Shown here: piece after piece, positions 18,239-29,594 of the stretch
Position numbering within the stretch: the stretch's first letter is position 1
Layout of the letters: every line of letters begins with the position of its first letter
From: Nocardioides sp. SR21
GTDB taxonomy: Bacteria > Actinomycetota > Actinomycetes > Propionibacteriales > Nocardioidaceae
Assembly (NCBI RefSeq): GCF_022761125.1
Contig: NZ_JAKWJR010000015.1
Span: 1 to 64,000, forward strand
DNA length: 64,000 bases
Reading direction: 5' to 3'
The notes under the pieces: model-generated
The model's database searches: none
What the model saw: the letters and a program-made list of their open reading frames with translations, nothing else
Told to the model about the DNA's origin: nothing
Made by a program: the position numbers and the translations under genes

Positions 18239-18667
18239 GTGACCGATCCCAGCCTCGGCGTTCTCCTCTTCCTGCCCTACCGGCACATGGAGCAGCGGAT
18301 CCTGGACGCCGTCGTCGCCGCGGGCTATCCCGTGACCCTGGCGCAGGCGCGCGTGTTCCAGCGCGTCGACGCGGACGGGTCACGGCTGACCGAGCTCGCG
18401 GCGTCCGCCCAGGTCACGAAGCAGACGGCCGGGTTCCTCGTGGACCAGCTGGAGGCGGGCGGGTACGTCGAACGCGTCCCCGACCCGAGCGACGCCCGCG
18501 CGCGGCTGATCCGCATCACCGACCGAGGTCACCAGGCGGTCGCCATCGCGCGCGTGATGCAGGACCGGATCGAGACCGAGTGGCGCGAGCACCTCGGCGA
18601 CCGCGAGCTCGAGCGGCTCCGCAGCATCCTGCTGCGCCTGCGCGGCATCACCGATCCGTGGGAGTGA
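18239..18667 (+). CDS. MarR-family transcriptional regulator
   Basis: A 142-residue winged-helix regulator. The recognition region is LTELAASAQVTKQTAGFLVDQLE and the wing carries YVERVPDPSDARARLIRIT, with the conserved D-x-R of the family. The GTG at 18239 has AAGGA 7 bases upstream; the ATG at 18234 is out of frame and stops after two codons. Binding to the adjacent palindrome 18181-18197 would control itself and the divergent DinB-like gene. MarR ligands are commonly phenolics or oxidants; none can be predicted here. Confidence 0.92.
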   Translation: MTDPSLGVLLFLPYRHMEQRILDAVVAAGYPVTLAQARVFQRVDADGSRLTELAASAQVTKQTAGFLVDQLEAGGYVERVPDPSDARARLIRITDRGHQAVAIARVMQDRIETEWREHLGDRELERLRSILLRLRGITDPWE

Positions 18668-18699
18668 CGACCGGGTGACCCAGGGCGCACACTCGCCCT

Positions 18700-19791
18700 A
18701 TGGGCCCATCCGCTCGGGGCGGCCTGCTCTCGGTCGCCGTCGCCATCGTGCTCGCGCTCGCGCTGCCGTCCGCCGGCGCAGATCCGTTGGATCCGCGTCC
18801 GGTGACGGACCGACACGGCTGGCAACGAGGTCCCGCGAGCGTCCACACCGCCGCGACCGGCGAGCACGTCGTCGTGTGGACGAAGCCGCGCACCGGGTGG
18901 ACGGCGTACCGCCTCTACGACGCGGCGTGGAAGCCCACGTCCCGCACCCTCGCGGTGCGCGCTCCCCTCGAGATCGTCGCCGTCGCCCCCGACGGCTTCG
19001 TCGGCCACGCGGTGGACTGGAACGGACGGCGTACGACGCTCGACGAGTGGGTGCGGATCTCCCCCACCGGCGCCGGGACGCTCCTGCCGATCCGAGCGGC
19101 TCGACACCCGCAGCGACGGCCGGTCCCGATCCGCGCCGGCGACGTCGCGGCGTCCTGGGGTCAGCTCACCGACCCGTTCCACTTCTACCGTCCGGCGAGC
19201 AACCGGATGCTCTATCGCCGGGCGCCGGCCTGGATGGGCACCGCGGATCCCTGGTACGACCACGGGGCCGGATACATCTGCTCCTACCCCGACCGGTCGA
19301 GGCGCGGCTTGCCCGTGCGCACCTCGACCGACCACGGCGTCACCTGGACCCGCACCTCGACGGATCTCCTTCCTGAGGACAGCGGACGGTTCGTCCACTA
19401 CTGCCTCGCCTCGAGCGGCGGCACCGTCGTCGTCACCGGCGACAGCGAGTACCTGCGCTGGGTCCACACCCTCGACCCCGCCACCGGCGACGTGCTCTCC
19501 AGCCACCGCCTCGGTACCCGGCGCGGACAGAGTCTCAACCCCTACGAGCTCCAGGTGTTCGCGGACGGCACCCTCGTCGCCGGCACGCGCTACCGAGGCG
19601 TGTACGTCGCCACCGACCCCACGAACGCCACGCTCCGGTTCCGGCCGGCGGACCTGCAGCGGGACACCTCCGTCGTCACGGTCGTCGGCGCCGATCTCGT
19701 CGCCACCGTGTTCGACCAGCGTCACCTGCGGGTCAGCAGCGACCGCGGTGTCACCTGGGCGACGGTCGACCCTCGGTTCGCCCGGCGCTGA
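18700..19791 (+). CDS. Secreted BNR-repeat/sialidase-like protein
   Basis: A 363-residue protein beginning with a signal peptide (hydrophobic residues about 8-27, SAGADP cleavage region). Two Asp-box-like motifs, TSTDHGVTWT and SSDRGVTWAT, mark beta-propeller blades as in sialidases and photosystem-assembly-type BNR proteins. The catalytic arginine triad and nucleophile of true sialidases are not obvious, so the enzymatic role is doubtful. It lies 32 bases after marR on the same strand but has its own start, and it converges with a lipoprotein gene 15 bases beyond its stop. Likely extracellular; function unknown. Confidence 0.7.
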   Translation: MGPSARGGLLSVAVAIVLALALPSAGADPLDPRPVTDRHGWQRGPASVHTAATGEHVVVWTKPRTGWTAYRLYDAAWKPTSRTLAVRAPLEIVAVAPDGFVGHAVDWNGRRTTLDEWVRISPTGAGTLLPIRAARHPQRRPVPIRAGDVAASWGQLTDPFHFYRPASNRMLYRRAPAWMGTADPWYDHGAGYICSYPDRSRRGLPVRTSTDHGVTWTRTSTDLLPEDSGRFVHYCLASSGGTVVVTGDSEYLRWVHTLDPATGDVLSSHRLGTRRGQSLNPYELQVFADGTLVAGTRYRGVYVATDPTNATLRFRPADLQRDTSVVTVVGADLVATVFDQRHLRVSSDRGVTWATVDPRFARR

Positions 19792-19806
19792 CGAGCCAGG
19801 GAAGCG

Positions 19807-20439
19807 TCACTCGCCACTCGCACGGCCGATGCGCAGGACGTCGAGGATCGCGGTCCCACCGTCGAGAACGCCGGCGACCGTCCCCTCCTGGCCGCCCGCG
19901 CCGGGTGCGGTCGCGTGCGGGTTGTCGGTGAGCCGGACGGCACGGCACCCGTAGTCGTCGACGACGACACCGGTGAGGTCACCGTCGTGGGTGGAGACGA
20001 CCATCCAACGCGGCCCGAGGTCGTCGGTGCATGCCTGGTCGACGTCGGGGAGCGTCAGGGCGCCGAGCGCCTCTCGGAGCGCGGGGAGATCGCTGTCGGC
20101 CACCGGCTCGGCGGATCCGTCTCGCACCCAGCTGTAGACGGTCCCGGTCGCGGAGTGTCCGTGGACGGCGACGTACTCGCACACCCATGCCTCCTGCGTC
20201 TCGCGCAGAGCAGGAAGGTCGGTCGCGGCCTCCGTTGTCCCGAAGCCGTGACCCGACGGGTCGTCACCGACCGGCAGGCTCCGGGGGCAGGGCCGACCGG
20301 ACGCGTCGTCGAGCTCAGCGGTCCGCACCACCTCGGGGCCGGCCGCGGTCGGGGTGGCGGTCCACGGGAGGTCGCACGCGGAGAGCGTCAGCGCCACGGC
20401 CGCGAGACTGAGGGCGCTGACGAGGGTGTCCTTCGGCAT
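19807..20439 (-). CDS. Putative lipoprotein of unknown function
   Basis: A 210-residue protein starting MPKDTLVSALSLAAVALTLS and followed by a lipobox (LSAC, Cys about residue 22). After lipidation it would sit on the outer face of the membrane. The mature part contains four further cysteines (PCPRS, WVCEYV, QACTDD, DYGCRA) that could form disulfides, consistent with an exported fold. I do not recognise the family. It is last in a minus-strand series behind the small membrane protein and DsrE-like genes, separated by a 115-base gap holding a 13-base inverted repeat, so it may have its own promoter. Confidence 0.75.
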   Translation of the reverse strand: MPKDTLVSALSLAAVALTLSACDLPWTATPTAAGPEVVRTAELDDASGRPCPRSLPVGDDPSGHGFGTTEAATDLPALRETQEAWVCEYVAVHGHSATGTVYSWVRDGSAEPVADSDLPALREALGALTLPDVDQACTDDLGPRWMVVSTHDGDLTGVVVDDYGCRAVRLTDNPHATAPGAGGQEGTVAGVLDGGTAILDVLRIGRASGE

Positions 20440-20487
20440 GCGGGTACGACGCACGCGTGGCTCCAGAGGTTCCGCGACGCGACGACT

Positions 20488-20544
20488 GCCCGGGACGTCG
20501 GGTGACGGCGCCACCGCGTGCGGTGTCCGTACGACGTCCCGGGC
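20488..20544 (-). terminator. Perfect 13-base inverted repeat downstream of the DsrE-like operon
   Basis: GCCCGGGACGTCG (20488-20500) and CGACGTCCCGGGC (20532-20544) pair perfectly around a 31-base loop, 11 bases past the stop of the small membrane protein. It fits a stem-loop terminator or an mRNA-stabilising hairpin for the minus-strand operon. There is no T run after the stem, so factor-independent termination is uncertain; a regulatory site for the lipoprotein gene is the alternative. Confidence 0.5.
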
Positions 20545-20555
20545 CTGCTCGCCGG

Positions 20556-20888
20556 TCACCGAGCGCTCGGCACCTGCGCCTTGTAGGGCATGCCGTCGGG
20601 CCCGTGCACGAGCGCCCAGTGCCGGTGCCCGGGCACCTGCTGCTCGTAGACCGACCCACCCGGCAGGTACGCCGCGGGCGGGCCCGGCTCGGCCGGCGCC
20701 TCCGGGGCGGCCGGGGCCGCCGACTCCCCGCTGGGACTCCAGTCCAGGGCGACGGCCAGGCCGGCGACGGTCACGGCGACGAGTGCCGCGACCGCCAGGG
20801 CGAAGTGGGGGCGCGGGGTGCCGACGGCGGGCGCCGGCTCGGTGTGTTCCTGCGTGCTCCTGGTCATGCTGAGGGTTGCCTTGCTCAT
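20556..20888 (-). CDS. Small single-pass membrane protein
   Basis: A 110-residue protein with an N-terminal cytoplasmic tail, one membrane helix (FALAVAALVAVTVAGLAVAL, about residues 29-48) and an outside domain rich in Pro and Ala ending in PGHRHWALVHGPDGMPYKAQ. The start at 20888 is supported by AAGGAG 7 bases upstream; an ATG seven codons later is possible. The gene follows the DsrE-like gene by 30 bases on the same strand with a similar leader, so they form an operon. I do not recognise the family; the GHRHW motif could bind metal, which is speculation. Confidence 0.7.
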   Translation of the reverse strand: MSKATLSMTRSTQEHTEPAPAVGTPRPHFALAVAALVAVTVAGLAVALDWSPSGESAAPAAPEAPAEPGPPAAYLPGGSVYEQQVPGHRHWALVHGPDGMPYKAQVPSAR

Positions 20889-20918
20889 GGTTCTTCTCCT
20901 TCGTCTCGTGGTCCGTGG

Positions 20919-21281
20919 TCAGTAGCTGAAGGTCGTGGCCGGCTCGTCGCCGATCCAGTTCCACATGGGGACGGTGCCGTTGATCTCCGCACCGGGGATG
21001 AGGTCGTCCGGGTCGAGTCGACGCGCGTTGACGCAGAGCGGGCACACGAAGTAGCGCCCACCTGCGGCCTCGTAGCGCTTCACGAGCTCCTCGATCGACG
21101 GACACCCGTCGCACGCGATGCCGACGGCGACGCCCGGGACCGCGAGGCGGACCGCCTCCTTGGTGAGGAACATCAGGGTCTCGCGACCGGTCTCGGCCGC
21201 ACCGACGGCGACCAGGAAGGCGACACTCACCTTCTCCGGGTCCTCGAGACCGGTGGTCAGACTGACGACTGCCTTGCTCAT
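20919..21281 (-). CDS. DsrE-like protein with two CxxC motifs
   Basis: A 120-residue protein with a DsrE/DsrF-like fold signature (MSKAVVSLTTGLEDPEKVSV, then VGAAETGRETLMFLTKEAVR). It carries C57-x-x-C60 (ACDGCPS) and C80-x-x-C83 (CPLCVN). DsrE-family proteins relay sulfur on a single cysteine; the two pairs here could instead form a redox or zinc/iron site. AAGGAG precedes the ATG at 21281. It heads an operon with the small membrane protein and is next to the HD/LuxR regulator. Physiological partner unknown. Confidence 0.8.
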   Translation of the reverse strand: MSKAVVSLTTGLEDPEKVSVAFLVAVGAAETGRETLMFLTKEAVRLAVPGVAVGIACDGCPSIEELVKRYEAAGGRYFVCPLCVNARRLDPDDLIPGAEINGTVPMWNWIGDEPATTFSY

Positions 21282-21351
21282 GGTGTTCTCCTTGATTTCG
21301 CGGTCCGGCGGACCGAGTGGCTCGACGCTAGGAGCCCAGGAGAACGGCGTC

Positions 21352-21369
21352 GTCGGGCAAACACCCGAC
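21352..21369. promoter_or_regulatory. Short hairpin in the DsrE-operon leader
   Basis: GTCGGG and CCCGAC pair around six bases (CAAACA) nine bases past the stop of the HD/LuxR gene and about 70 bases upstream of the DsrE-like start. It may terminate the regulator transcript or be a binding site for the LuxR-type protein; the stem is short and no T run follows. Confidence 0.35.
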
Positions 21370-21378
21370 AAAGTGAGC

Positions 21379-22977
21379 TCAGGTCTCGAGCGGATCGAGC
21401 AGCCCGTTGCGCAGCGCGAAGAGCGTCGCGGCCGACCGCGACGAGGCACCGGTCTTCATGTAGATGCGCTCCACGTGGGTCGCCGCGGTCTTGCGCGACA
21501 CCCCGAGCCGGGCGGCGACCTCGTGCGTCGTCGAGCCGCGGGCGATGTGGACCAGCACCTCCACCTCGCGTGCGGTCAGCCCTGCCGGGCCCGCGACCCT
21601 CCGGCGCCCCCCGGCACCGGCCGCCGCGAGCACCGAGTCCACGGCGTCGGCGTCGAGCCGTCCCGCACGAGCCTCCTCGCGCAGGGTGACGGCCGCCTGC
21701 TTCGGGGACCGGGGCTCCTGCGCGGCCCGTGGCTCGACCAGCGACCGGAAGGCACAGGCAGCCGCGAGGACCCGACCCGCCATCGGGATGCTCGCGCCAC
21801 CGGTGCCACGGTGGTAGCCGCTCCCGTCCATGCGCTCGTTGGCGTACGACGCGATCGCGCCGATCCGGGCCAACGCCGCCGGACGGGCCAGCACCCGCTC
21901 GGTGTAGTACGAGCTGAGCCGCACCCGCTCCCACTCGGTCGCGGACAGGCTCCCGGGCTTGTCCAGGATCGTGGCCGGCACGCCGTGCAGCCCGATGTCG
22001 TGCACGAGCCCAGCGCGCCTGGTCGCGGCGGCGTCCTCAGCGGGCAGACCGAGCTTCAGCGCCGCGGCGCCGGCGAGCTCCGCGACCCCGCTGGAGTGGC
22101 CCGCACGGTTCGGGGAGCGCAGGTCGGTGAAGTCGGCCAAGGCCCCCAGCGCGTCGTCCAGCGCCGTGTCCGACAACGAGCGCCGCAGGCCGGGAGCGTC
22201 GGCGAGCAGCGCGGTGACGTCGTACTCCCCCTCCAACGACGCCAGCGCCTCGCCGGCGACGTCGCAGAAGGCGTCGGCGAGCGCGGGGTCGAACTGTCGG
22301 CCCCGGCGATCGCGAGCGACGCGTACGGCGGCGCCGACGCCACCGTGGCGGTCATGCACCTCGACGACGTCGCCGAGGTGGAACAACCGGATCCACAGCG
22401 AGAGGTCCGTGCCGCCGACCCCGTCCGGCACTCCCCGCCCGTCCCAGCGGGCGAAGAACTGCCGCACCGCGCTGGAGACCGCCGCGTCGAGCCCGAGCCG
22501 ATCCGCCAGCGTCGACGTGATGAGGCAGTGCGACTGGATGCCCTGGATGACCCGGCGGCCACCGGTCGAGAGGATCGTGCTGCCGACCTTGAGCCGGCTG
22601 GCCGCACCGCCGGCACCGGCATGGGAGAGGAAGAAGCGGAACCCCGACAGGCCGCCCAGGTCGGCGTCGTAGCTGTCGGCCCGGAACGCGATGTCGTCGC
22701 CGAAGAACGACGCGACCTCGGGGGTGTCGGCGACGCACCCGACCCACGACAGCATCGCGACGTAGAACAGCGACGCCTGCTCCTCCTCGGGCAGCCCGAC
22801 GTGAGCGCCCAGCCGGGAGGCGATGCGCCACGAACGCAGCAGGTGCTCCATGGGCTGACCGAGCCCCAGGTCGGTGGCCAGCGAGTACGCCGCCAGGACC
22901 TCGGCCAGGGTCACACCGGAGTCGCCCGCGTCCCGCGCCACGAAGCGCAGTGTACGGCCGGCGGCGGGGCTGGGCAC
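21379..22977 (-). CDS. HD-domain protein with C-terminal LuxR helix-turn-helix
   Basis: A 532-residue protein. The first half is helical; the central region has an HD-type phosphohydrolase motif (HSSGVAEL followed by RAGLVHDIGLHGVP) and an HD-GYP-like YANERMDGSGYHRG segment. The C-terminus is a LuxR-type DNA-binding domain (LTAREVEVLVHIARGSTTHE ... THVERIYMKTG). This is a ligand-controlled transcription factor rather than a plain phosphodiesterase. GTG at 22977 was chosen because upstream codons are not family-like and GAGGG lies about 10 bases before it. The DsrE operon downstream on the same strand and the divergent secreted protein are candidate targets. Confidence 0.85.
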   Translation of the reverse strand: MPSPAAGRTLRFVARDAGDSGVTLAEVLAAYSLATDLGLGQPMEHLLRSWRIASRLGAHVGLPEEEQASLFYVAMLSWVGCVADTPEVASFFGDDIAFRADSYDADLGGLSGFRFFLSHAGAGGAASRLKVGSTILSTGGRRVIQGIQSHCLITSTLADRLGLDAAVSSAVRQFFARWDGRGVPDGVGGTDLSLWIRLFHLGDVVEVHDRHGGVGAAVRVARDRRGRQFDPALADAFCDVAGEALASLEGEYDVTALLADAPGLRRSLSDTALDDALGALADFTDLRSPNRAGHSSGVAELAGAAALKLGLPAEDAAATRRAGLVHDIGLHGVPATILDKPGSLSATEWERVRLSSYYTERVLARPAALARIGAIASYANERMDGSGYHRGTGGASIPMAGRVLAAACAFRSLVEPRAAQEPRSPKQAAVTLREEARAGRLDADAVDSVLAAAGAGGRRRVAGPAGLTAREVEVLVHIARGSTTHEVAARLGVSRKTAATHVERIYMKTGASSRSAATLFALRNGLLDPLET

Positions 22978-23053
22978 CGACCGATATCCCTCGTACTGGT
23001 GATGGCAGCACCCCGGTCCGTCACTACGTTCGGGGGACCAGGAGGAGGCGCTC

Positions 23054-24358
23054 GTGCTCATACGGCTCGCCATGTCGATCGTGCTCGCAGGCGCCCTGCT
23101 CGTTGCCGTGGGCGGGCCGGCGCAGGCCGCGTCCGGGACCACGGTCACGAGCCCGACGTCCGGCACCGAGAGCACCACCGGGTCCGTTCGCGTCGCCGGC
23201 ACCTACACGGCGACGAACCTGCAGAGCGTCAAGGTCGTGCTGTGCCAGAGGTCGACGACGGCGCCGAGCGGCTGCCTCTGGGTGAACTCGCGCACCGCCG
23301 GGACCACCAGGGCGACGTGGTTCGGGTTCAACGCCACCGTCTCCGCCGGCAACGCGTTCAGTCTCGACTTCTCCGGGTTGCCCGACGGCAGCTACGAGTT
23401 CCGCACCTACGTCCTGGACAGCACCACGGGGACCAACGGGAGCCCTCGGACGACCACCCCGTTCACCGTCGACACGAGCCCTCCCGTCCCCGACGCGGGT
23501 CGGTTCAGCATCGCCTTCGGTCGCTCCATGTGGCAGGTCGCCGACACGAGCTCGGGCAGCTGCGTGTTCGTTCCCGGCACGCCCACGCTCGAGGACGCCG
23601 CCCGCGAGCTGGCTGCGCGCGGCCTGTACGCCATCACCGGCGTCGTGACGAACCGGCCCAACGCCAACGCGGCGGTTCGCGGTTGCGGGTTCTACAGCAC
23701 CAACGCCAACTGGGCCGACCTGGCGAACCTGCGCGACGGCTACGGCTGGCAGGTCGTGTCGCACAGCAAGAACTACAAGGACATGACGACGCTCACCAAC
23801 GCCCAGCAGGTCGACGAGTCGTGCGGGTCTCTCAGCGTCCTGGGGAACCGCGGGCACCAGGACGCCTGGGGCCTGTTCAACTTCCCCAACGACAAGCAGG
23901 ACGCCGCCTCGCGCACGGCCGTGCTGTCCTGCTTCGCCTTCTACCGCCTCTACGGCTCCGGCATCAACGAGCTCGCGACCCTGCAGTCGACGCGTGAGCT
24001 GAGCGTCGAGACCGTCGACGGCGGCAAGTGCAACAACGCCGCACTCGCGTGCTACTCCGCACCCGGGCTCGGCGGCAAGCGCTACGAGCTGCCCAGCGCG
24101 CTCGCCACCCGCGTCCTGCAGCCCACGGCGGGTCAGTACAACCTGATCCAGTTCTACCGCTTCGTCGACGGACAGCGCGGAACCCTGAGCGACCCGGCTG
24201 CCTGGGACTGCACCTCCTCCGACCCGCGCGACCACTGGGTCAGCCGGATCGAGTTCTACTGCTGGTCCGACTTCCTGGCGGTCCTCGACGCCCGCTCCCC
24301 CACGGCCACGGTGACGAGCCCGGCGATCATCGCCCGCGAGCTCGGCTTCACCCCCTGA
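23054..24358 (+). CDS. Secreted protein, possible polysaccharide-deacetylase-like
   Basis: A 434-residue exported protein with a strong ribosome site (GGAGGAGG) 5 bases before a GTG. The signal peptide ends at about GPAQAAS. Residues about 28-140 look like an Ig-like domain (TSPTSGTESTTGSVRVAGTY). The remainder, starting RFSIAFGRSMWQVAD, contains a segment YGWQVVSHSKNYKDMTTL that resembles the H-S-x-x-H part of NodB-type polysaccharide deacetylases, though the second ligand histidine and early Asp-Asp pair are not clear. Several cysteines suggest disulfides. It starts 77 bases from the divergent HD/LuxR regulator. Enzymatic call is tentative. Confidence 0.65.
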   Translation: MLIRLAMSIVLAGALLVAVGGPAQAASGTTVTSPTSGTESTTGSVRVAGTYTATNLQSVKVVLCQRSTTAPSGCLWVNSRTAGTTRATWFGFNATVSAGNAFSLDFSGLPDGSYEFRTYVLDSTTGTNGSPRTTTPFTVDTSPPVPDAGRFSIAFGRSMWQVADTSSGSCVFVPGTPTLEDAARELAARGLYAITGVVTNRPNANAAVRGCGFYSTNANWADLANLRDGYGWQVVSHSKNYKDMTTLTNAQQVDESCGSLSVLGNRGHQDAWGLFNFPNDKQDAASRTAVLSCFAFYRLYGSGINELATLQSTRELSVETVDGGKCNNAALACYSAPGLGGKRYELPSALATRVLQPTAGQYNLIQFYRFVDGQRGTLSDPAAWDCTSSDPRDHWVSRIEFYCWSDFLAVLDARSPTATVTSPAIIARELGFTP

Positions 24359-24363
24359 CGGGG

Positions 24364-24522
24364 CTATCCGCCGAGCGCGCCAGCGGCCCAGTTGCCGGCG
24401 TCACCCGCGTCGGGATAGTCGTGCTTCCCGCACCGCCGACACCGCCGGAACCGAGCAGACCCGTCGTCCGCGCTCACTCGCTCCCAGCTGTGGAGGGACA
24501 CCAGGCAGCGGATCGGCTTCAT
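24364..24522 (-). CDS. Small 52-residue CxxC protein coupled to the FAD oxidase
   Basis: A very small protein beginning MKPIRCLVSLHSWERVSADD with a later CRRCGK. C6, H11, C28 and C31 (by position in the sequence) could form a zinc ribbon. Its ATG overlaps the stop of the FAD oxidoreductase gene as ATGA, so it is translated behind it. The pattern C-x4-H-x-W then CxRCGK is, as I remember, seen in small actinobacterial and phage proteins of unknown function. Expression as a real protein is supported by the coupling and the conserved-looking motif but not proven. Confidence 0.6.
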   Translation of the reverse strand: MKPIRCLVSLHSWERVSADDGSARFRRCRRCGKHDYPDAGDAGNWAAGALGG

Positions 24523-25895
24523 GACAGCGGAGCGATGTTCTGGTTGTGCCGGAACAGGTTCCCCGGGTCGACCCGGGTCTTGATCTCCCGCAGCCGGTCG
24601 TAGCTGCCCCGGTAGTTGGCACGGATCCGGTCCTGGTCGTCGTCGGCCATGAAGTTCACGTAGCCGCCCTCCTCGGAGTGGGGCGCCGTGGCGTCGTAGT
24701 AGTCGCGGACCCATGCCGTGCCTGCCTCGTCGTCGACCTGGTCCGGGGGCCACATCCCGGCGATCACGGTCGCGAAGGTGGCATCACGGTAGGCGAACGC
24801 CGTCGCGTCCGGCGCGACCCGGTGGCACGCACCGTTGATCGGGTAGATGTGCATCGTGGAGTTCACCGCCGGCAGCTTCGGCCCGTGCTCGAGGTGCGCC
24901 GCGATCGCGTCGTCGGTCAGCTCCGTGACGAAGTTGGCCTTCCAGTAGTGATGGAGGCCGGGAGGGACCAACGCGTCGAAGGCACTGTTGAGGGCCGGGT
25001 AGGGCATCGGCCCGACCATCTCCGCCACGCGAGGCGCCACGTCGCGGATCGGCTGGAGCATCCGCTCCCCGGCGTCGAGGTCGCCCGACCAGCAGGCCAC
25101 CATCGCGATGAAGGGCTCGCCGTGGCGGTCCTCGGGGATGAACGGGAGCGGCGGAGCGATCTGGTACGCCGGGAAGCAGCCGAGCTGCTCGGGTGCGTCG
25201 ACGATGAAGTCCCGGTAGAACCGGAGCACGTCGCCCGCCTTGTCGAGCTCGAAGAACATCGGCCCGCCGTAGATGTCCTTCACCGGGCTGAGCCGGAACT
25301 CGAACGACGTCACGACGCCGAAGTTGCCGCCACCGCCGCGGATCGCCCAGAACAGATCCGGGTGGTCCTTCTCGCTGACCTCCTGGAAGGACCCGTCCGC
25401 CGTGACCAGGTCCGCGGACACCAGGTTGTCCAGCGACAGGCCCAGCCCCCGCGACAGGTAGCCGATCCCGCCGCCGAGCGTCAGGCCACCGACTCCGGTG
25501 GTCGAGATGATCCCGCCGGTCGTCGCCAGGCCGAACGGGTACGTCGCGGCGTTCATGTCGCCCCACGTCGCGCCGCCCTCGACCCGCGCCGTCCTCGCCA
25601 CCGGGTCGACCCGCACTCCACGCATCGCCGACAGGTCGACGACGACGGCGTCGTCCGCCGTGCCGAACCCCGGAACGCTGTGGGCGCCCCCGCGCACGGC
25701 CACGGTCAGCGAGCTCTCGGCCGCGAAGCGCACGGCGCTCATCACGTCGCCCGCGTTGGCCGCCTGAACGATCACGGCCGGGCGCTTGTCGATCATGCCG
25801 TTGCGGACCGTGCGCGCGGTGTCGTACCCCTCGTCATCGGGGCCGGTGACCGTCCCCCTGATCGCCTCCCGCAACGGGTCCAGCTGGACGCTCAT
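24519..25895 (-). CDS. BBE-type FAD-linked oxidoreductase
   Basis: A 458-residue flavoenzyme of the berberine-bridge/6-hydroxynicotine oxidase family. The FAD-binding segment includes VAVRGGAHSVPGFG, where the histidine is the expected covalent attachment residue, and FWAIRGGGGNFGVVTSFEF; the C-terminal BBE motif is YRGSYDRLREIKTRVDPGNL. Such enzymes oxidise alcohols, amines or sugars with oxygen. The ATG at 25895 has CTGGAGGAGG upstream. A second flavin-attachment cysteine (GxxxGC in bicovalent members) is not evident (YLSRGLGLSLDN at that position). It is divergent from the UvrA paralogue. Substrate unknown. Confidence 0.9.
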   Translation of the reverse strand: MSVQLDPLREAIRGTVTGPDDEGYDTARTVRNGMIDKRPAVIVQAANAGDVMSAVRFAAESSLTVAVRGGAHSVPGFGTADDAVVVDLSAMRGVRVDPVARTARVEGGATWGDMNAATYPFGLATTGGIISTTGVGGLTLGGGIGYLSRGLGLSLDNLVSADLVTADGSFQEVSEKDHPDLFWAIRGGGGNFGVVTSFEFRLSPVKDIYGGPMFFELDKAGDVLRFYRDFIVDAPEQLGCFPAYQIAPPLPFIPEDRHGEPFIAMVACWSGDLDAGERMLQPIRDVAPRVAEMVGPMPYPALNSAFDALVPPGLHHYWKANFVTELTDDAIAAHLEHGPKLPAVNSTMHIYPINGACHRVAPDATAFAYRDATFATVIAGMWPPDQVDDEAGTAWVRDYYDATAPHSEEGGYVNFMADDDQDRIRANYRGSYDRLREIKTRVDPGNLFRHNQNIAPLS

Positions 25896-26112
25896 CTGCC
25901 CTCCTCCAGGAACGGTGATGTCGCGTCCGGGCGACAGGGGCGTCGAGGTGGTCAGGGCGTCACGGGTCGCGACGGTGCGCGACAGGAATGTCACGTCGAC
26001 GCTAGCCCTCGCAGCGCGCCCCCGCATCGCACGAATGAGGCATTTCGGGCGTGCTGGTGGCGGTTGGCGGCCGCTTGTGGGTGAGTACGTCGCCTGCGGG
26101 TACGGGGCTCCC

Positions 26113-28491
<2,379 letters not shown>

Positions 28492-29594
28492 GCGCCGGCC
28501 GGTCGAGGGCGAAGGTCGGCGAGACCGAGTCCCGCTCCCCCGTCGCCAGGTCGGCGAGCAGCCGCCCGAAGGTGGGCGCGAACTTGAAGCCGTGCGCGGC
28601 TCCCAGCCCGACGGCGACCGACGGATGGCCCGGGACACGGTCGAGGACGAAGTCGCGGTCCGGCGTGAGGGTGTACTGGCAGCGCAGCGAGCGGACGGCG
28701 CGGCCGGAGCCCGGGAGCATGCGAGCCATGTGGTCGGACAGGAGACCGAGCATGGCGTCGTCGACGTCCGAGCCCCGCGAGTCCGGCTCGACGGGAGGGC
28801 CGCCGCAGTCCTGAGCCGCCTTCACGGTCGGCTCGCCGTAGCAGGGGAAGCCGTAGAACGACGGCTCGTCCATCCAGATCCACAGCGGCAGCCGGCCGGG
28901 AGCGAAGTCCTCCGGGCGCTCTGGCTCGAAGTACGTCGCCTGCTCCAGCGTGACCGTCAGCGGCAGGTCGATCCCCAGCGGCGCCAGCAGACCGGCCGTC
29001 CAGGCGTCGGCGCAGATCACGACCGAGTCGCACGAGAAGACGGTGCCGTCCGCCAGCGTCACCGACGTGTCGGTGACCGACGCGACCGGCGAGTGGTCGC
29101 AGAGCGTCGCGCCGTACCGCCGCGCGAGGTCCTGCATCGCGGCCGTGCCCGGCCCGGCGGGCACGATCGCGCCGCGGTCCTGGTACAGCCCGACGGTGCC
29201 GTCGGGCAGCGAGAACTGCGGCCACCGCGCCTCGATCGCGGCGGCGCCGAGCAGCTCGAACGGGACGCGCACCTCGGTCAGCGCCCGCGTGTAGTCGTCG
29301 AGCGGGATCGCGGCATCCACCGGGAACAGGTCGAGCCCACCGACCACCGTCACCAGCTCCTGGCCGGCGTCGACGGAGAGCAGAGCCCAGTCGTCGTAGG
29401 CCTCCTGGGTCAGCCGGACGTACTCCGGCGTGTGGTAGCTGTGCCGCAGGATCCGGCTGGTGTCATGGCTCGCGCCGCGCGCGTGGCCGAGCTCGAACTG
29501 CTCGAGACCGAGCACCGAGCGGCCCCGCTTCGCGAGGTGGTACGCCGCCGCGGAACCGAGCGCCCCGAGGCCGACGACGACGTGGTCGTAGTGC

